A stretch of DNA of 52,038 bases from Propionibacteriaceae bacterium (GTDB taxonomy: Bacteria; Actinomycetota; Actinomycetes; Propionibacteriales; Propionibacteriaceae): assembly GCA_017306015.1 (NCBI GenBank), contig JAFKJK010000003.1, positions 1 through 52,038 on the forward strand, read 5' to 3'. This document shows, in pieces, positions 21,032 through 29,220 of this stretch (positions are counted from its first letter, which is position 1; the number at the start of each line of letters is the position of its first letter). A model generated the notes under the pieces. That model saw only the letters and a program-made list of their open reading frames with translations, was not told where the DNA came from and made no database searches. Position numbers and translations under genes: made by a program.

Positions 21032-22291
21032 GTGAGTGAGCCGGTCACTGTAGCCGAAACCTCCCTGCTGGCCCGCGACCAGGAGCGCCGGCCCTGGCAG
21101 CAGGCGCTGGTCCTGACGCTGGCCGGCGGCCTGACCAGGACGGAGTTGACCGCCCGGCTGGCCGAACGGATCAGCTATGCGCCGAGATTCCGCAGAGTGG
21201 TGGCGGGCTGGCCGATCGCCGGCTGGGTGGACGATGCGAACTTCAACCTCGCCGGCCACATCGGCGAGGTCACCCTCGGTCGCGACGAACGGCTCGAGGA
21301 CTGGCTGGAGTTGCACCTGGCCACCGCACTGCCGCGGAGCCATCCGCTGTGGGCGGCAACCCTGATCCAGGACCCGGCCCGCGGCTCGCAGTCGGTCGTG
21401 GTCCGCGTCCACCCCGCCCTGGTGGACGGGTACGCCAACATCCACCTGTTCTCCGAGGCCCTCGACGAGGAGCCGGAGGATTCCGTCGGCACCACCCCTG
21501 AATGGACGGCCACCCAGACCAACCCGCCGGAGGTCACCGACCTGCTGGACGGCCTGGCCGACCCGGTCGGCGCGGCCCGGACGGCCGTGGCCGGCGTGCT
21601 GGGGATCTTCGAGAACGGGCTGCGGAGCCTCGCCACCGAGCCTCGTCCGCAGCACCTGGCGGCGGCGGAGGTGGACCTCGCCCATGTCGCGAGGGTGAAG
21701 AAGGCGTTCGGCTGCAGCACCCACGATGTGCTGCTCGCGCTCGCGACGGCGGGCGTCCGCGGCTGGCTGGCCGAACACAACCGTCCGCTCGTCGACCCCA
21801 CGGCGCTGGTGCCGCTGGCGATCGCCGAGCCGAACGTGCTGGATTCGGCGATCGGCTGCCGGATCTCGCCGTCTTTCGACCTGTTGCCGGTCTCCTGCTC
21901 CGATCCGGCCGAACGGCTGGAGACGATCGCCACCCTGACCCGCGCCCGCCGGGACTCCGGGGTGACTGTGCCCGCGCGCGACCTGATCGACCTGGCCGGG
22001 TTCGCGCCGGCCACGCTGCACGCCGTCGCCGCCGGGACGGTCGTGGCTGGGCGGCCGCACACCGTGGTGGTGAACAACGTGCCCGGGCCGGACGGGACGC
22101 GCTACCTCGGCCGGGCGCGGGTGCGGCAGGTGTATGCGGTCACCGCGACCACCGACGCCGAGGAACTGAGCATCTCGATCACCAGCTACCGCGGACGGGT
22201 GACGCTGTCGGTCGCAGCGATCGAGCCGGCTGACAGCTGGGTGGCCAGCATCGGCGCAGAGCTCGCTGCCCTCGCCGGAGCGGCGAGATGA
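21032..22291 (+). CDS. WS/DGAT-fold acyltransferase-like protein with altered catalytic motif
   Basis: The 419-aa product has the layout of the wax ester synthase/diacylglycerol acyltransferase fold: an N-terminal half with a VRVHPALVDG motif, an AFGCSTHDVLLALATAGVRGWL helix in the middle, and a VVVNNVPGPDG segment resembling the NxPGP motif. In active enzymes the motif is HHxxxDG, with the second His catalytic. Here it reads H127 P128 A L V D132 G133, so the catalytic His is replaced by Pro. The protein may have lost acyl transfer, or the fold may serve another role. It overlaps the next gene by four bases (ATGA). Confidence 0.75.
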   Translation: MSEPVTVAETSLLARDQERRPWQQALVLTLAGGLTRTELTARLAERISYAPRFRRVVAGWPIAGWVDDANFNLAGHIGEVTLGRDERLEDWLELHLATALPRSHPLWAATLIQDPARGSQSVVVRVHPALVDGYANIHLFSEALDEEPEDSVGTTPEWTATQTNPPEVTDLLDGLADPVGAARTAVAGVLGIFENGLRSLATEPRPQHLAAAEVDLAHVARVKKAFGCSTHDVLLALATAGVRGWLAEHNRPLVDPTALVPLAIAEPNVLDSAIGCRISPSFDLLPVSCSDPAERLETIATLTRARRDSGVTVPARDLIDLAGFAPATLHAVAAGTVVAGRPHTVVVNNVPGPDGTRYLGRARVRQVYAVTATTDAEELSISITSYRGRVTLSVAAIEPADSWVASIGAELAALAGAAR

Positions 22292-22743
22292 GCCTCGCCT
22301 TCGTCCCGCTGACGGCTGCGCAGCTGCGGGAGTGGGCGACGACCGGACGCCTCGCCGGGCCCGTCGACGCCTGCGCCGTCACTCCGGGGCTCCAGGAGGC
22401 GTTCGCGCCGGTGGATTCGGACGAGGCCGAGCGGACGGCGCTGCTGGTGGCGTCCGTGCTCGCCCTGGGACGCACGGGACGCCGGCTGGTGGCGGTCGCC
22501 GAAGCCGCGGTGCGTCCGCGTCCGGGCGGCGACGACGATTTCGGCGAGGTACTGGTGGACCCGCCCGGCTATGCCGGGGTGACGAGCCTGTTCGCCGACG
22601 AGCCGGGACTGGACGTCGGGGCGGCCGCGACGGCCTCCGCCCGTCCGCTCGCCGAGGCGTGGGAGCGGCCCCAGGTGCAGGCTCTGCTCGCGGACGCCGA
22701 CCTGCTCTGGTACGGGCCGGCCGAGTGGCCGCGGCTGGTGTGA
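22288..22743 (+). CDS. Small protein, DUF6912-like (tentative)
   Basis: A 151-aa acidic soluble protein opening MSLAFVPLTAAQLREW, with Ala-rich helices and an ending LLADADLLWYGPAEWPRLV. The short opening 'xVPLT' strand and the Trp/Tyr-rich end resemble DUF6912, an actinobacterial family of unknown function, but this is recalled from pattern only. The start overlaps the WS/DGAT-like stop by four bases, which strongly supports the ATG and suggests co-translation. Nothing indicates catalysis. Confidence 0.65.
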   Translation: MSLAFVPLTAAQLREWATTGRLAGPVDACAVTPGLQEAFAPVDSDEAERTALLVASVLALGRTGRRLVAVAEAAVRPRPGGDDDFGEVLVDPPGYAGVTSLFADEPGLDVGAAATASARPLAEAWERPQVQALLADADLLWYGPAEWPRLV

Positions 22744-22842
22744 ACCGCGTCCGATGGCGGTCTGGGTATAACTGTGCAGAAGGTCGCCACCCGGAAATGG
22801 GGAAGGATGGCGGCTGGTTGGGGCTGACGACGAGGAGGTGGC

Positions 22843-23643
22843 ATGCCCAGGTCGATCTGGAAGGGCGCGGTCTCATTCGGGTTGGTGAACATCCCGGTGA
22901 AGGTCTATGGCGCGACCGAGGAGAAGGACATCTCGTTCCGGCAGGTCCATCGTGAGGACGGCGGGCGGATCAAGTACAAGCGGGTCTGTGAGCTGGACGG
23001 CGAGGAGGTGCCGTACGCCGAGATCGCGAAGGGCTACGAGGCCGCGGACGGGCGGGTGGCGATCCTGGATGCCGACGACTTCGCGGGCCTGCCGTCCGCC
23101 GACGGCAAGACGGTGGACGTCGTCCAGTTCGTCGACGTCGCCCAGATCGACCCGACGTACTTCGACCGCAGCTACTTCCTCGAGGCGGATGCGTCCGGTG
23201 CCAAGCCGTACGTGCTGTTACGGGACGCTCTGGCCAAGGCGGGAAAGGCCGCAGTGGTCAAGGTCGCCCTGCGGTCGAAGGAGAACCTGGCGCTGATCCG
23301 TCCGGTGGGGAAAGTGCTGCAGCTGCACACGATGCTGTGGCCCGACGAACTGCGGGACGGCAGCTTCGCCGAGCCGCCGGACACGGTGAAGGTCACCGAC
23401 GCCGAGCTGTCGATGGCCGACATGCTGATCGAGCAGCTCTCCGGCGATTTCGATCCCGAGGCCTACACCGACAACTACCGCGAGGAGTTGGAGAAGGTGA
23501 TCGAGGCCAAGCTGGAGGGTGTCGAGGTGCCGGTGTCCGAGGCCGAGGAGCCGAAGGCGGAGGTGGTCGACCTGGTGGCCGCGCTGCGGGCGTCCGTGGA
23601 AGCCGCCAAGGCCCGCCGGGAGAAGGCCGCCAAGGCCAGCTGA
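22843..23643 (+). CDS. ku: Ku protein (non-homologous end joining)
   Basis: The 266-aa product is a full bacterial Ku. It opens MPRSIWKGAVSFGLVNIPVKVY, has the HREDGGRIKYKRVCE and YFLEADASGAKPYVLLRDAL segments, and carries a Lys/Ala-rich C-terminal tail that is common in actinobacterial Ku. The homodimer threads onto DNA ends and recruits LigD. No ligD is present in the window. ATG 22843 follows GAGGAGG. A TATAAC box around 22766 is a possible promoter. It is convergent with a MerR regulator 18 bp away. Confidence 0.95.
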   Translation: MPRSIWKGAVSFGLVNIPVKVYGATEEKDISFRQVHREDGGRIKYKRVCELDGEEVPYAEIAKGYEAADGRVAILDADDFAGLPSADGKTVDVVQFVDVAQIDPTYFDRSYFLEADASGAKPYVLLRDALAKAGKAAVVKVALRSKENLALIRPVGKVLQLHTMLWPDELRDGSFAEPPDTVKVTDAELSMADMLIEQLSGDFDPEAYTDNYREELEKVIEAKLEGVEVPVSEAEEPKAEVVDLVAALRASVEAAKARREKAAKAS

Positions 23644-23661
23644 GCCCGCTCGTCGTTCGCC

Positions 23662-24486
23662 TCAGGCCGGCGCGATGGGGACGCAGACCTCGGTGAGCCA
23701 GCGGGAGGAGTCCGGGGTGGTCTGGGGGCCGACGAGGTAGATGTTGAACATCGGGCCGGCGATCGTCTGCCCGTGCTCGGTGATCCAGGCGCCGAGGTCC
23801 TCCATGACGGCGCCGACGCCGTCGTAGGGTCCGTGCAGCATGCCGGACGCGATCTCGGTGGTGGGCACCTCGACGCACTGCACGTCCGCGGCGTCGGCGA
23901 AGGGTGCGGCCACGTCGAGCTGCACCTCCACGTCCGCGTCGTGCTCGGCGTAGTCCTCGTCGTGGAAGGCGGCGACGGCGAGCGGCTGCTGAGCCACACG
24001 ACCGCCGGCGGCGGGCAGGCCGACCATGAGCCGCTGCCAGAGCAGTCCTTCGTCGGCGTAGGTGGGGATGATGCCGCGGACGGAGGCGACCGTGCGGGCG
24101 GGCAGGGTTCGCCGGGAGATGGGTGTGGACATGGTGCGCTCCTCGAGTTGGCTGATGAGGTGGTCGGCGTCGTTGAGTCGAGCACCGGCGGCGGCCGCCT
24201 CGGTGGCGAGCCGCTCCCGTTGGACGAGGAGGACGGCGCGCAACAGCGCGGTGTCCTCGAACGGTGCGAGTTCCGCGAGCTGGGCGACGCCGAGTCCCAG
24301 GTCGCGCAAAGCTCGCAGGCGGCGGGCGACCTGGAGCAGTTCGGGGGCGTAGTAGCGGTAGCCGCTCGCCTCGTCGACCCGGGTCGGCCGCAGCACGCCA
24401 TGCTCGTCGTAGTGCCGGAGCATGCGGATCGAGAGCTGCGAGAGACGGGAGAACTCGCCGATCGTCAGGAGTCGGTCCGGGGCCAT
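23662..24486 (-). CDS. MerR-family regulator with GyrI-like effector domain
   Basis: The 274-aa product starts with a MerR winged helix: LLTIGEFSRLSQLSIRMLRHYDEHG, then the SGYRYY wing ending, at residues 4-50. A dimerisation coiled coil covers about 80-115, and a GyrI-like effector-binding domain occupies 120-274 (PARTVASVRGIIPTYADEG and IASGMLHGPYDGV segments). Such proteins sense small, often cationic, molecules and activate nearby genes. The target is not evident; the methyltransferase gene 20 bp upstream in the same direction is one candidate neighbour. ATG 24486 fits MerR starts; GTG 24510 is in frame too. Confidence 0.88.
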   Translation of the reverse strand: MAPDRLLTIGEFSRLSQLSIRMLRHYDEHGVLRPTRVDEASGYRYYAPELLQVARRLRALRDLGLGVAQLAELAPFEDTALLRAVLLVQRERLATEAAAAGARLNDADHLISQLEERTMSTPISRRTLPARTVASVRGIIPTYADEGLLWQRLMVGLPAAGGRVAQQPLAVAAFHDEDYAEHDADVEVQLDVAAPFADAADVQCVEVPTTEIASGMLHGPYDGVGAVMEDLGAWITEHGQTIAGPMFNIYLVGPQTTPDSSRWLTEVCVPIAPA

Positions 24487-24530
24487 GTCCACGAGTCCAC
24501 ACCCTGCCACGATGTGAGCCGCAAGCGGTC

Positions 24531-25253
24531 CTACCGGCGGCTGGCGACGAACACGAACTCGTGTCCGGGCCGATCGGGGGCGTCGCGCACCTCATCGACG
24601 CTGAAGCCCGCCGCGGTCAGGGTCGCCTCGAGTTCCTCCCGCCCGCGGAATCGGAGCGTCGACGAGGTGGGCACGACGGCGCCGTCCGGAAGGGTGGTGG
24701 CGCCGGCGAAGGTGACGAGCGGACCGTCCACCCGGGTGACCTTCGCCCACGACTCGACGACTCCGCCGCCGGCGAGTTCGAGGCGCTTCGGCGTCCAGTC
24801 ACGGATCCACTCCTCCCACACCCGGCGGGCGGGATCGCGCGATTCGAACACCAGGCGTCCGCCGGGACGCAGCGCTCGGTGGATGCCCGCCAGGGTGTGC
24901 GTCCATTCGGTGTCGGTGAGGAAGACCTGTGCCACGTTGCCGGTCATCGTGGCCAGATCGACCTGCAGCGGTGGCAGCGTCGTCGCGTCACCGAGGACGA
25001 AGCGCACCTTGTCAGCGCCGGGTTTGGACCGGGCGATGTCGACGGAAGCGGCCGCCGGATCGACACCGGTCACCTCGCGTCCGCGCTCGGCGAGCATCAG
25101 TGCGAAGACCCCGGTGCCGCAGCCGACATCGAGAATCTGTTGTGCGTCGAACTCCTCCACGATCGAGAGGTACGCGTCGAGGTCGCCTCGATCCGGGTCG
25201 AACAGGTCGTACAGGGCTGCCAGCCGGGGGTCGTCGAAGATGGCGTCAGGCAT
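24531..25253 (-). CDS. Class I SAM-dependent methyltransferase
   Basis: The 240-aa product has the SAM motif I ILDVGCGTGVFALMLAERG at about residue 40, an acidic residue in VTGVDPAAASVD for the ribose hydroxyls, and the GGRLVFESRDP post-motif. It resembles the broad methyltransferase family (Methyltransf_11/25). The opening DAIFDDPRLAALYDLFDPDRGDLDAYLSI is typical of actinobacterial members acting on small molecules, but the substrate is unknown. ATG 25253 lies six nt after a TAGGCT box, so it is probably leaderless. Confidence 0.85.
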   Translation of the reverse strand: MPDAIFDDPRLAALYDLFDPDRGDLDAYLSIVEEFDAQQILDVGCGTGVFALMLAERGREVTGVDPAAASVDIARSKPGADKVRFVLGDATTLPPLQVDLATMTGNVAQVFLTDTEWTHTLAGIHRALRPGGRLVFESRDPARRVWEEWIRDWTPKRLELAGGGVVESWAKVTRVDGPLVTFAGATTLPDGAVVPTSSTLRFRGREELEATLTAAGFSVDEVRDAPDRPGHEFVFVASRR

Positions 25254-25259
25254 GCCGAC

Positions 25260-25265
25260 AGCCTA
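25260..25265 (-). promoter_or_regulatory. -10 box of a probable leaderless transcript (methyltransferase)
   Basis: TAGGCT on the minus strand with a 6-nt spacer to ATG 25253. No ribosome binding site is present. Confidence 0.55.
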
Positions 25266-25540
25266 GGCGTGGTGCGTCTCTCGGAGGCGGAGCGAGGGGG
25301 CCGGTCGCCGTTTCGGGTTGGTTCGTCGTCCCAGCCTTCGCTCTGGCCCCGGACTTTGGACCTTGGTCATCCGTGCCTGATCTTTTCCGCTCAGGCGAGC
25401 AATGGGTGGAGAAGTGTCAGTTTGCGGCGAGATTGGTGTTTTGTGCATGGCCGGTGCACGATTGTTCCCGTTTCGGGTAGCGTCCGGATAAGGGTGTTCT
25501 GGTGCGGAAAGTGTCAGTGCCGGCTTGTAACGTTCTCGAT
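25266..25540. other. Intergenic region upstream of HNH gene with a 10-bp direct repeat
   Basis: This gap holds no clear gene. Its right half looks less GC-rich than its surroundings. AAGTGTCAGT occurs twice, at 25412-25421 and 25509-25518. A TAACGT box at 25528-25533 lies 7 nt before ATG 25541, which would make the HNH transcript leaderless. An in-frame GTG at 25502 is preceded by AAGGG and is the alternative start. Confidence 0.5.
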
Positions 25541-26875
25541 ATGGAACAGGAGTTCGGGCAGTGTGATGATGGCCAGTTGCTGGCCACCATCGACGCCTGC
25601 CTGGACGCCCTGACCGATGACCGGCTCCGGCTGTCCACCGACGCCGAGCAACTCGGCTTGTTGCAGGACGTTGTCCGGTTGGCCGGACGGCTACACGGGT
25701 TCGAGCAGCAGTTGGCCGCCCGGATCGAGAAGTCCCAAGCAGTGTGGAACGAGCGCAAGACGTCGACCAGGACCTGGCTGGCCGAGTCGATGAACCTGAC
25801 CCCACGGGAAGCGGCCCGGATCATCCGGGCCGGCCAAGGACTCGCCCGGTTCCCGCTCATCGGTAGTGCCGCTCTGGCTGGGACGGTGTTGCCGGTCCAG
25901 GCCGAAGCCATCACCGCAGTACTCGCCCAGCTACCGAAAGAGTTCGACGACCACACGATCGTTCAGGCACAGACAATGATGGTCGGTTTCGCTGCGACCC
26001 ATAACAGTGCGGAGTTGCGTCGTCTCACCACCCATTTGATCGACATGCTGTCCCCGGACACCGCCGACCAGTTGGAGGCGAAACGTCTCGAGCAGCAGGA
26101 ACGGCGGGCTCAGACCCGCCGGTGCTTGGACTTCACCGGTGACGGGGACGGGTCGGTGCTGATCCGAGGATCCCTACCCATCGCCGACGCTGAGGCGTTG
26201 ATCCAGATCGTCGACGCGTACGCCGCGGCCCAGAAACGCGGCCTCGAACGACTCGACCCCCAAGCGGAGTACCTCACCCCAGCCATGCGCAGAGCCGACG
26301 GGCTGATCGCGATGGTAGCTGCGCACAGTCGTCAGCAGACGGCTCCCCGCAATGGTGGGGATCGTCCCCGGATCGTGATCACCCTGTCCCACGACAAACT
26401 CACCAAACACTGCACCGACGCCCGCCTGGGTGCGTCCCTGGTGCGTGACGGCCACCCGGTGGCAGCCAGTGTGGTGCGCCGGTTGTTGTGTGACGCCGAC
26501 CTGCTGCCGGTCGTGCTCGGCTCCCACTCCGAACCACTGGATGTGGGCCGGACCGTACGACTGGTCACCCCAGCCATCCGGGCAGCACTCGAACTCAGAG
26601 ATGGCGGTTGCATCTTCCCCGGCTGTGACGCCCCACCAGGTGGCTGTGAAGCCCACCACGTGATCCCGTGGTGGGCCGGCGGCGTCACAGCGTTGCACAA
26701 TCTGGTGTTGGTATGTCCGCACCACCACGGGATTTTGGAACCCAGCCGAGACCCGAACGCGGACCGGTGGAAGATCCTGTTCCGTAGCGATGGCATCCCA
26801 ATGGTCGCCCCGCCCCGGCGGGTCGACCCCCGTCAACGGCCCCGCGTCCACGCCCGGTTCACCACCCGCCACTGA
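25541..26875 (+). CDS. HNH endonuclease of the DUF222 (13E12-like) family
   Basis: The 444-aa product has an N-terminal DUF222 domain (LLQDVVRLAGRLHGFEQQLAARI and TWLAESMNLTPREAARIIRAG) and a C-terminal HNH nuclease at about 357-396: CIFPGC, GCEAHHVIPWWAGG, HNLVLVCPHHH. The paired Cys suggest a structural zinc and the His residues form the beta-beta-alpha metal active site. Relatives are multicopy in actinobacteria, including the mycobacterial 13E12/REP proteins, and are suspected mobile or repeat-associated genes. The 3' end, from 26836, is the first copy of a repeat that continues for three more copies downstream. Start: ATG 25541 after TAACGT, or GTG 25502. Confidence 0.9.
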   Translation: MEQEFGQCDDGQLLATIDACLDALTDDRLRLSTDAEQLGLLQDVVRLAGRLHGFEQQLAARIEKSQAVWNERKTSTRTWLAESMNLTPREAARIIRAGQGLARFPLIGSAALAGTVLPVQAEAITAVLAQLPKEFDDHTIVQAQTMMVGFAATHNSAELRRLTTHLIDMLSPDTADQLEAKRLEQQERRAQTRRCLDFTGDGDGSVLIRGSLPIADAEALIQIVDAYAAAQKRGLERLDPQAEYLTPAMRRADGLIAMVAAHSRQQTAPRNGGDRPRIVITLSHDKLTKHCTDARLGASLVRDGHPVAASVVRRLLCDADLLPVVLGSHSEPLDVGRTVRLVTPAIRAALELRDGGCIFPGCDAPPGGCEAHHVIPWWAGGVTALHNLVLVCPHHHGILEPSRDPNADRWKILFRSDGIPMVAPPRRVDPRQRPRVHARFTTRH

Positions 26876-27578
26876 CCGGACGCCCAGGCGAGATCCCGGC
26901 TTCCGCCGGGATGACGAGGGTAGGGTCCGGGCACGCCGGGGTGACGAGCCGGGTAGCCCGGCGTCAGCGTGACGAGGCGGGTAGGGCGAAGTGGGGACGG
27001 TCCCATTCCGTCCCAGACCGAGCATCGTCGTCCCGGGCCCGTCCCGGGCCCGACCCGAGACCCCCGGACAGCCGACCAGCCGAACTGACCAGTCGTCCCT
27101 ACGGCCACGCGTCCACGGCCGTTCTACCGCCCGAATCAGGCACGCATCCCAGGTGAGATCCCGGCTTTCGCCGGGATGACGAGGCGTGAACGGAGCGGGG
27201 ACGGCACCGTTCCGTCCCAGACTGAGCTTCGTCGTCCCGGGCCCCGACCCGGGACCCCCGGCGGCCGACCGGCCGAAGCGGCCAGCCGTCCCCACGGCCA
27301 CGCGTCCACGGCCGTTCTACCGCCCGACTCAGGCACGCATCCCAGGCGAGATCCCGGCCTACGCCGGGATGACGAGCGGGGGTAGGGTCCGGCGCGCTGG
27401 CATCACGAGCCGGGTAAGGCGGGACGGCGACGGTCCGTTCCGTCCCCGACTGAGCTTCGTCGTCCCGGGCCCCGACCCGGGACCCCCGGACGGCCGACCA
27501 GCCGAAGCGACCAGCCGTCCCCACGGCCACGGGTTCAGGCCCGCTTCACCACCCGATGCTGACTCGCCTCCCGAGGCG
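26836..27578. repeat. Tandem palindromic repeat array beginning inside the HNH gene
   Basis: Four imperfect copies start at 26836 (HNH 3' end), 27101, 27294 and 27523 (partial). The copies at 27101-27183 and 27294-27376 differ at 4 of 83 positions. Each full unit has module A, ending in a hairpin ATCCCGGC-N4-GCCGGGAT then GACGAG (26893-26912, 27158-27177, 27351-27370; loops TTCC, TTTC, CTAC), and module B, a GTCCCGGG-CCCCGA-CCCGGGAC palindrome (perfect at 27234-27255 and 27462-27483, enlarged near 27030). Unit lengths are 265, 193 and 229 bp. There are no unique spacers, so it is not CRISPR. No credible gene lies in 26876-27668. Confidence 0.85.
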
Positions 27579-27655
27579 TAGCCGGGCTCAGCGACGCTGG
27601 GAACGACAACTTGCCGGTGGCGACGCTGCCCGATGCCACCGTCGGTGGGCGACGT

Positions 27656-27661
27656 TAGTCT
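27656..27661 (+). promoter_or_regulatory. -10 box of a probable leaderless transcript (nucleotidyltransferase-like gene)
   Basis: TAGTCT followed by 7 nt and GTG 27669. It favours GTG 27669 over the in-frame ATG at 27633. Confidence 0.45.
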
Positions 27662-27668
27662 CGGACTC

Positions 27669-28268
27669 GTGCGTTGGTCGGATGTCCTCGAACCCTGGGA
27701 ACGGACACTGGCTGTGTTCGTCGACAGCGTCGGAGAGAGGCTGAACTGGATGCTCGTCGGCAGCGCGGCGAGCGTCCTCCACGGCGCTGCCATCGTGCCC
27801 GGCGATGTCGACATCCTCGTTCATCCGGATACCTCGGACGAGATGATGCTGGCCGAGCTTGTGCCGCTCACCCCCTACGCAGCGAGCGACACCACCGACG
27901 ACCTGACGGCCTTCGCCAGCACGCAGGAGCGTCCGCTGCTCGCCACGGCGGACGGCTCCTGGTTGTTCGGTCGGTGGACGGTCGCCGGCAGCACGCTGGA
28001 GGTGGCCCGGATCCGTGAACCGGTGGCCCGGCACGCCGTGCTGGAGACGCTCGGCACCGCCGTGTGGGACCACCGCCAGCATGTCCGCTGGCGAGGGCGA
28101 TCCGTGCCGGTCGTTCCGCTGGAGGTGCAGTTGGCAACGATCGTCGCCCGTGGGTTGACCGACCGCGAGCGAGCAGTCCGGGCCCGGCTGGCCGAGACCG
28201 GTGCCCGCGGGGAGCTGCTGCGGCGTGCGTTCTTCGATCGCGGGATTGCGGGCGAAGCGGTTCACTAG
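27669..28268 (+). CDS. Nucleotidyltransferase-fold protein
   Basis: A 199-aa protein, or 211 aa from ATG 27633. After about 25 residues comes WMLVGSAASVLHGAAIVPGDVDILVHPD, which matches the GS...DxD pattern of the polymerase-beta-like nucleotidyltransferase fold, with the two metal-binding Asp in DVDI. The rest is helical with a VPLEVQLATIVARG segment. Similar small proteins act as MNT-type toxins/antitoxins or minor nucleotidyltransferases, but no HEPN partner gene is adjacent, so no toxin-antitoxin role is claimed. It is convergent with the MBL-fold gene; a short CCGAA/TTCGG hairpin at 28269-28285 lies between them. Confidence 0.68.
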   Translation: MRWSDVLEPWERTLAVFVDSVGERLNWMLVGSAASVLHGAAIVPGDVDILVHPDTSDEMMLAELVPLTPYAASDTTDDLTAFASTQERPLLATADGSWLFGRWTVAGSTLEVARIREPVARHAVLETLGTAVWDHRQHVRWRGRSVPVVPLEVQLATIVARGLTDRERAVRARLAETGARGELLRRAFFDRGIAGEAVH

Positions 28269-28293
28269 GCCGAACGCGCTTCGGCGGGCGGGT

Positions 28294-29112
28294 TCACCAG
28301 GTCTCGTCGTCGTGCAGGCCGTCGGTCCAGGCGGCGTGGCGGTCCGCGGAGACCCTGACCACCGCCTTCGCGTCGGTGGGCACGACCGCGCCGAAATTGT
28401 TGTACAGCCGTTCGAAGTGCAGTCCCTCCAGCTGGCCGGCGATCCGCTGCACCACCGCACCGGAGAGCGGCAGTCGGTTGGGATAGCTGCGCAGGAAGCT
28501 GACGGTGCGCCGGTCGGGGTTGGGGAACACCGCGTCCCCGGCCAGCAGGACGCCGCGTCCGCCGTTGCCGGAGCGCCATTCGGCGACCGTCTGGCCACGG
28601 AAGTGTCCACCCACCCGGTGCAGGGTGATGTCGGGGCCGAGGTCGAACGTCTCGTCGAACCACGTCACCCGCTCGGTCCGCCGGCACCACTCGCGGTCGT
28701 GGGCGTTGAGGACGACCGGCGCGTCGAGCGCGGCCGCCCACTCGGTCTGGCAGCCGTACATGTGCGGGTGGCTCGCGGCCACCGCCAGCACGGGCCCGAG
28801 CGCGCGGACGTGCCCGACGACCGCCGCGTCCACGAATCCCAGCGGATCGAAGACCACCACTCCCGCGGGCGTCCGCACGACCATGGTCTGCTGCCCGATC
28901 CCGACCTTCGGGGACGCCGTGACGCCCCACAGGTCCGGCTCGACCTCGACCCATTCCGTCCGCATCCCGGACGCGGCCAGCCCGGCCAGCGTCGTCCACG
29001 CCTGTCCCGACTCGGGCACCCACTGCCGCTCGTCGGAGCAGATCTCACAGGTCTCGGGAGGAGTAGGGGAGTCGTCGGTCTCCACAGCACAGGTCACACA
29101 GCTCCAGATCAT
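28294..29112 (-). CDS. MBL-fold hydrolase-like protein with N-terminal zinc ribbon
   Basis: The 272-aa product opens with two CxxC pairs (C5/C8 and C22/C25), a rubredoxin-like zinc ribbon. A metallo-beta-lactamase-like domain follows: VVVFDPLGFVD, then ASHPHMYG in place of the usual HxHxDH, VGGHFRGQTV and LLAGDAVFP. The first metal motif keeps only the two His and lacks the Asp-His, so full di-metal binding is doubtful. The frame extends to 29136, but a TATCGT box 6 nt before ATG 29112 supports the shorter form. It is divergent from the mutasome operon. Confidence 0.78.
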   Translation of the reverse strand: MIWSCVTCAVETDDSPTPPETCEICSDERQWVPESGQAWTTLAGLAASGMRTEWVEVEPDLWGVTASPKVGIGQQTMVVRTPAGVVVFDPLGFVDAAVVGHVRALGPVLAVAASHPHMYGCQTEWAAALDAPVVLNAHDREWCRRTERVTWFDETFDLGPDITLHRVGGHFRGQTVAEWRSGNGGRGVLLAGDAVFPNPDRRTVSFLRSYPNRLPLSGAVVQRIAGQLEGLHFERLYNNFGAVVPTDAKAVVRVSADRHAAWTDGLHDDETW

Positions 29113-29118
29113 CAGGCG

Positions 29119-29124
29119 ACGATA
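29119..29124 (-). promoter_or_regulatory. -10 box of a probable leaderless transcript (MBL-fold gene)
   Basis: TATCGT on the minus strand ends 6 nt before ATG 29112 with no ribosome binding site between. Confidence 0.5.
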
Positions 29125-29185
29125 ACCGGCGGGCACGCTTCTCCGGCATGGGCACTTCCTCCGGGTAGCGACCCTGCCCGCCGCA

Positions 29186-29214
29186 TTGACTCAATAGAAC
29201 AGGCGTTCGATAAT
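29186..29214 (+). promoter_or_regulatory. Sigma-70 promoter of the mutasome operon
   Basis: TTGACT at 29186-29191 and GATAAT at 29209-29214 are separated by exactly 17 nt, each one mismatch from consensus. The predicted transcription start, 6-7 nt downstream, is the GTG start codon of imuA' at 29221, so the mRNA is probably leaderless. Confidence 0.75.
29195..29210. promoter_or_regulatory. LexA binding site (SOS box)
   Basis: TAGAAC-AGGC-GTTCGA matches the Gram-positive/actinobacterial LexA consensus TCGAAC-N4-GTTCGA at 11 of 12 defined positions. It fills the spacer between the -35 and -10 boxes and overlaps the first bases of the -10, so LexA would block RNA polymerase directly. Damage-inducible control of imuA'-imuB-dnaE2 is established in other bacteria. 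Confidence 0.88.
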
Positions 29215-29220
29215 CGGTAG

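Noticed and set aside
25502..25540. GTG 25502 as the HNH start
   Set aside because: It has AAGGG upstream and stays possible, but the TAACGT box 7 nt before ATG 25541 fits the window's common pattern better.
26836..27578. CRISPR array
   Set aside because: Units are 193-265 bp and repeats are contiguous without unique spacers; no cas genes are nearby.
26876..27580. Open frames in the 27 kb repeats
   Set aside because: They translate palindromic repeats (AKAGI- or HPGESRDL-like strings), change frame between copies and lack start signals.
27669..28268. Type II/VII toxin-antitoxin module with the nucleotidyltransferase-like gene
   Set aside because: No HEPN or toxin partner lies next to it; the neighbour is a convergent MBL-fold gene.
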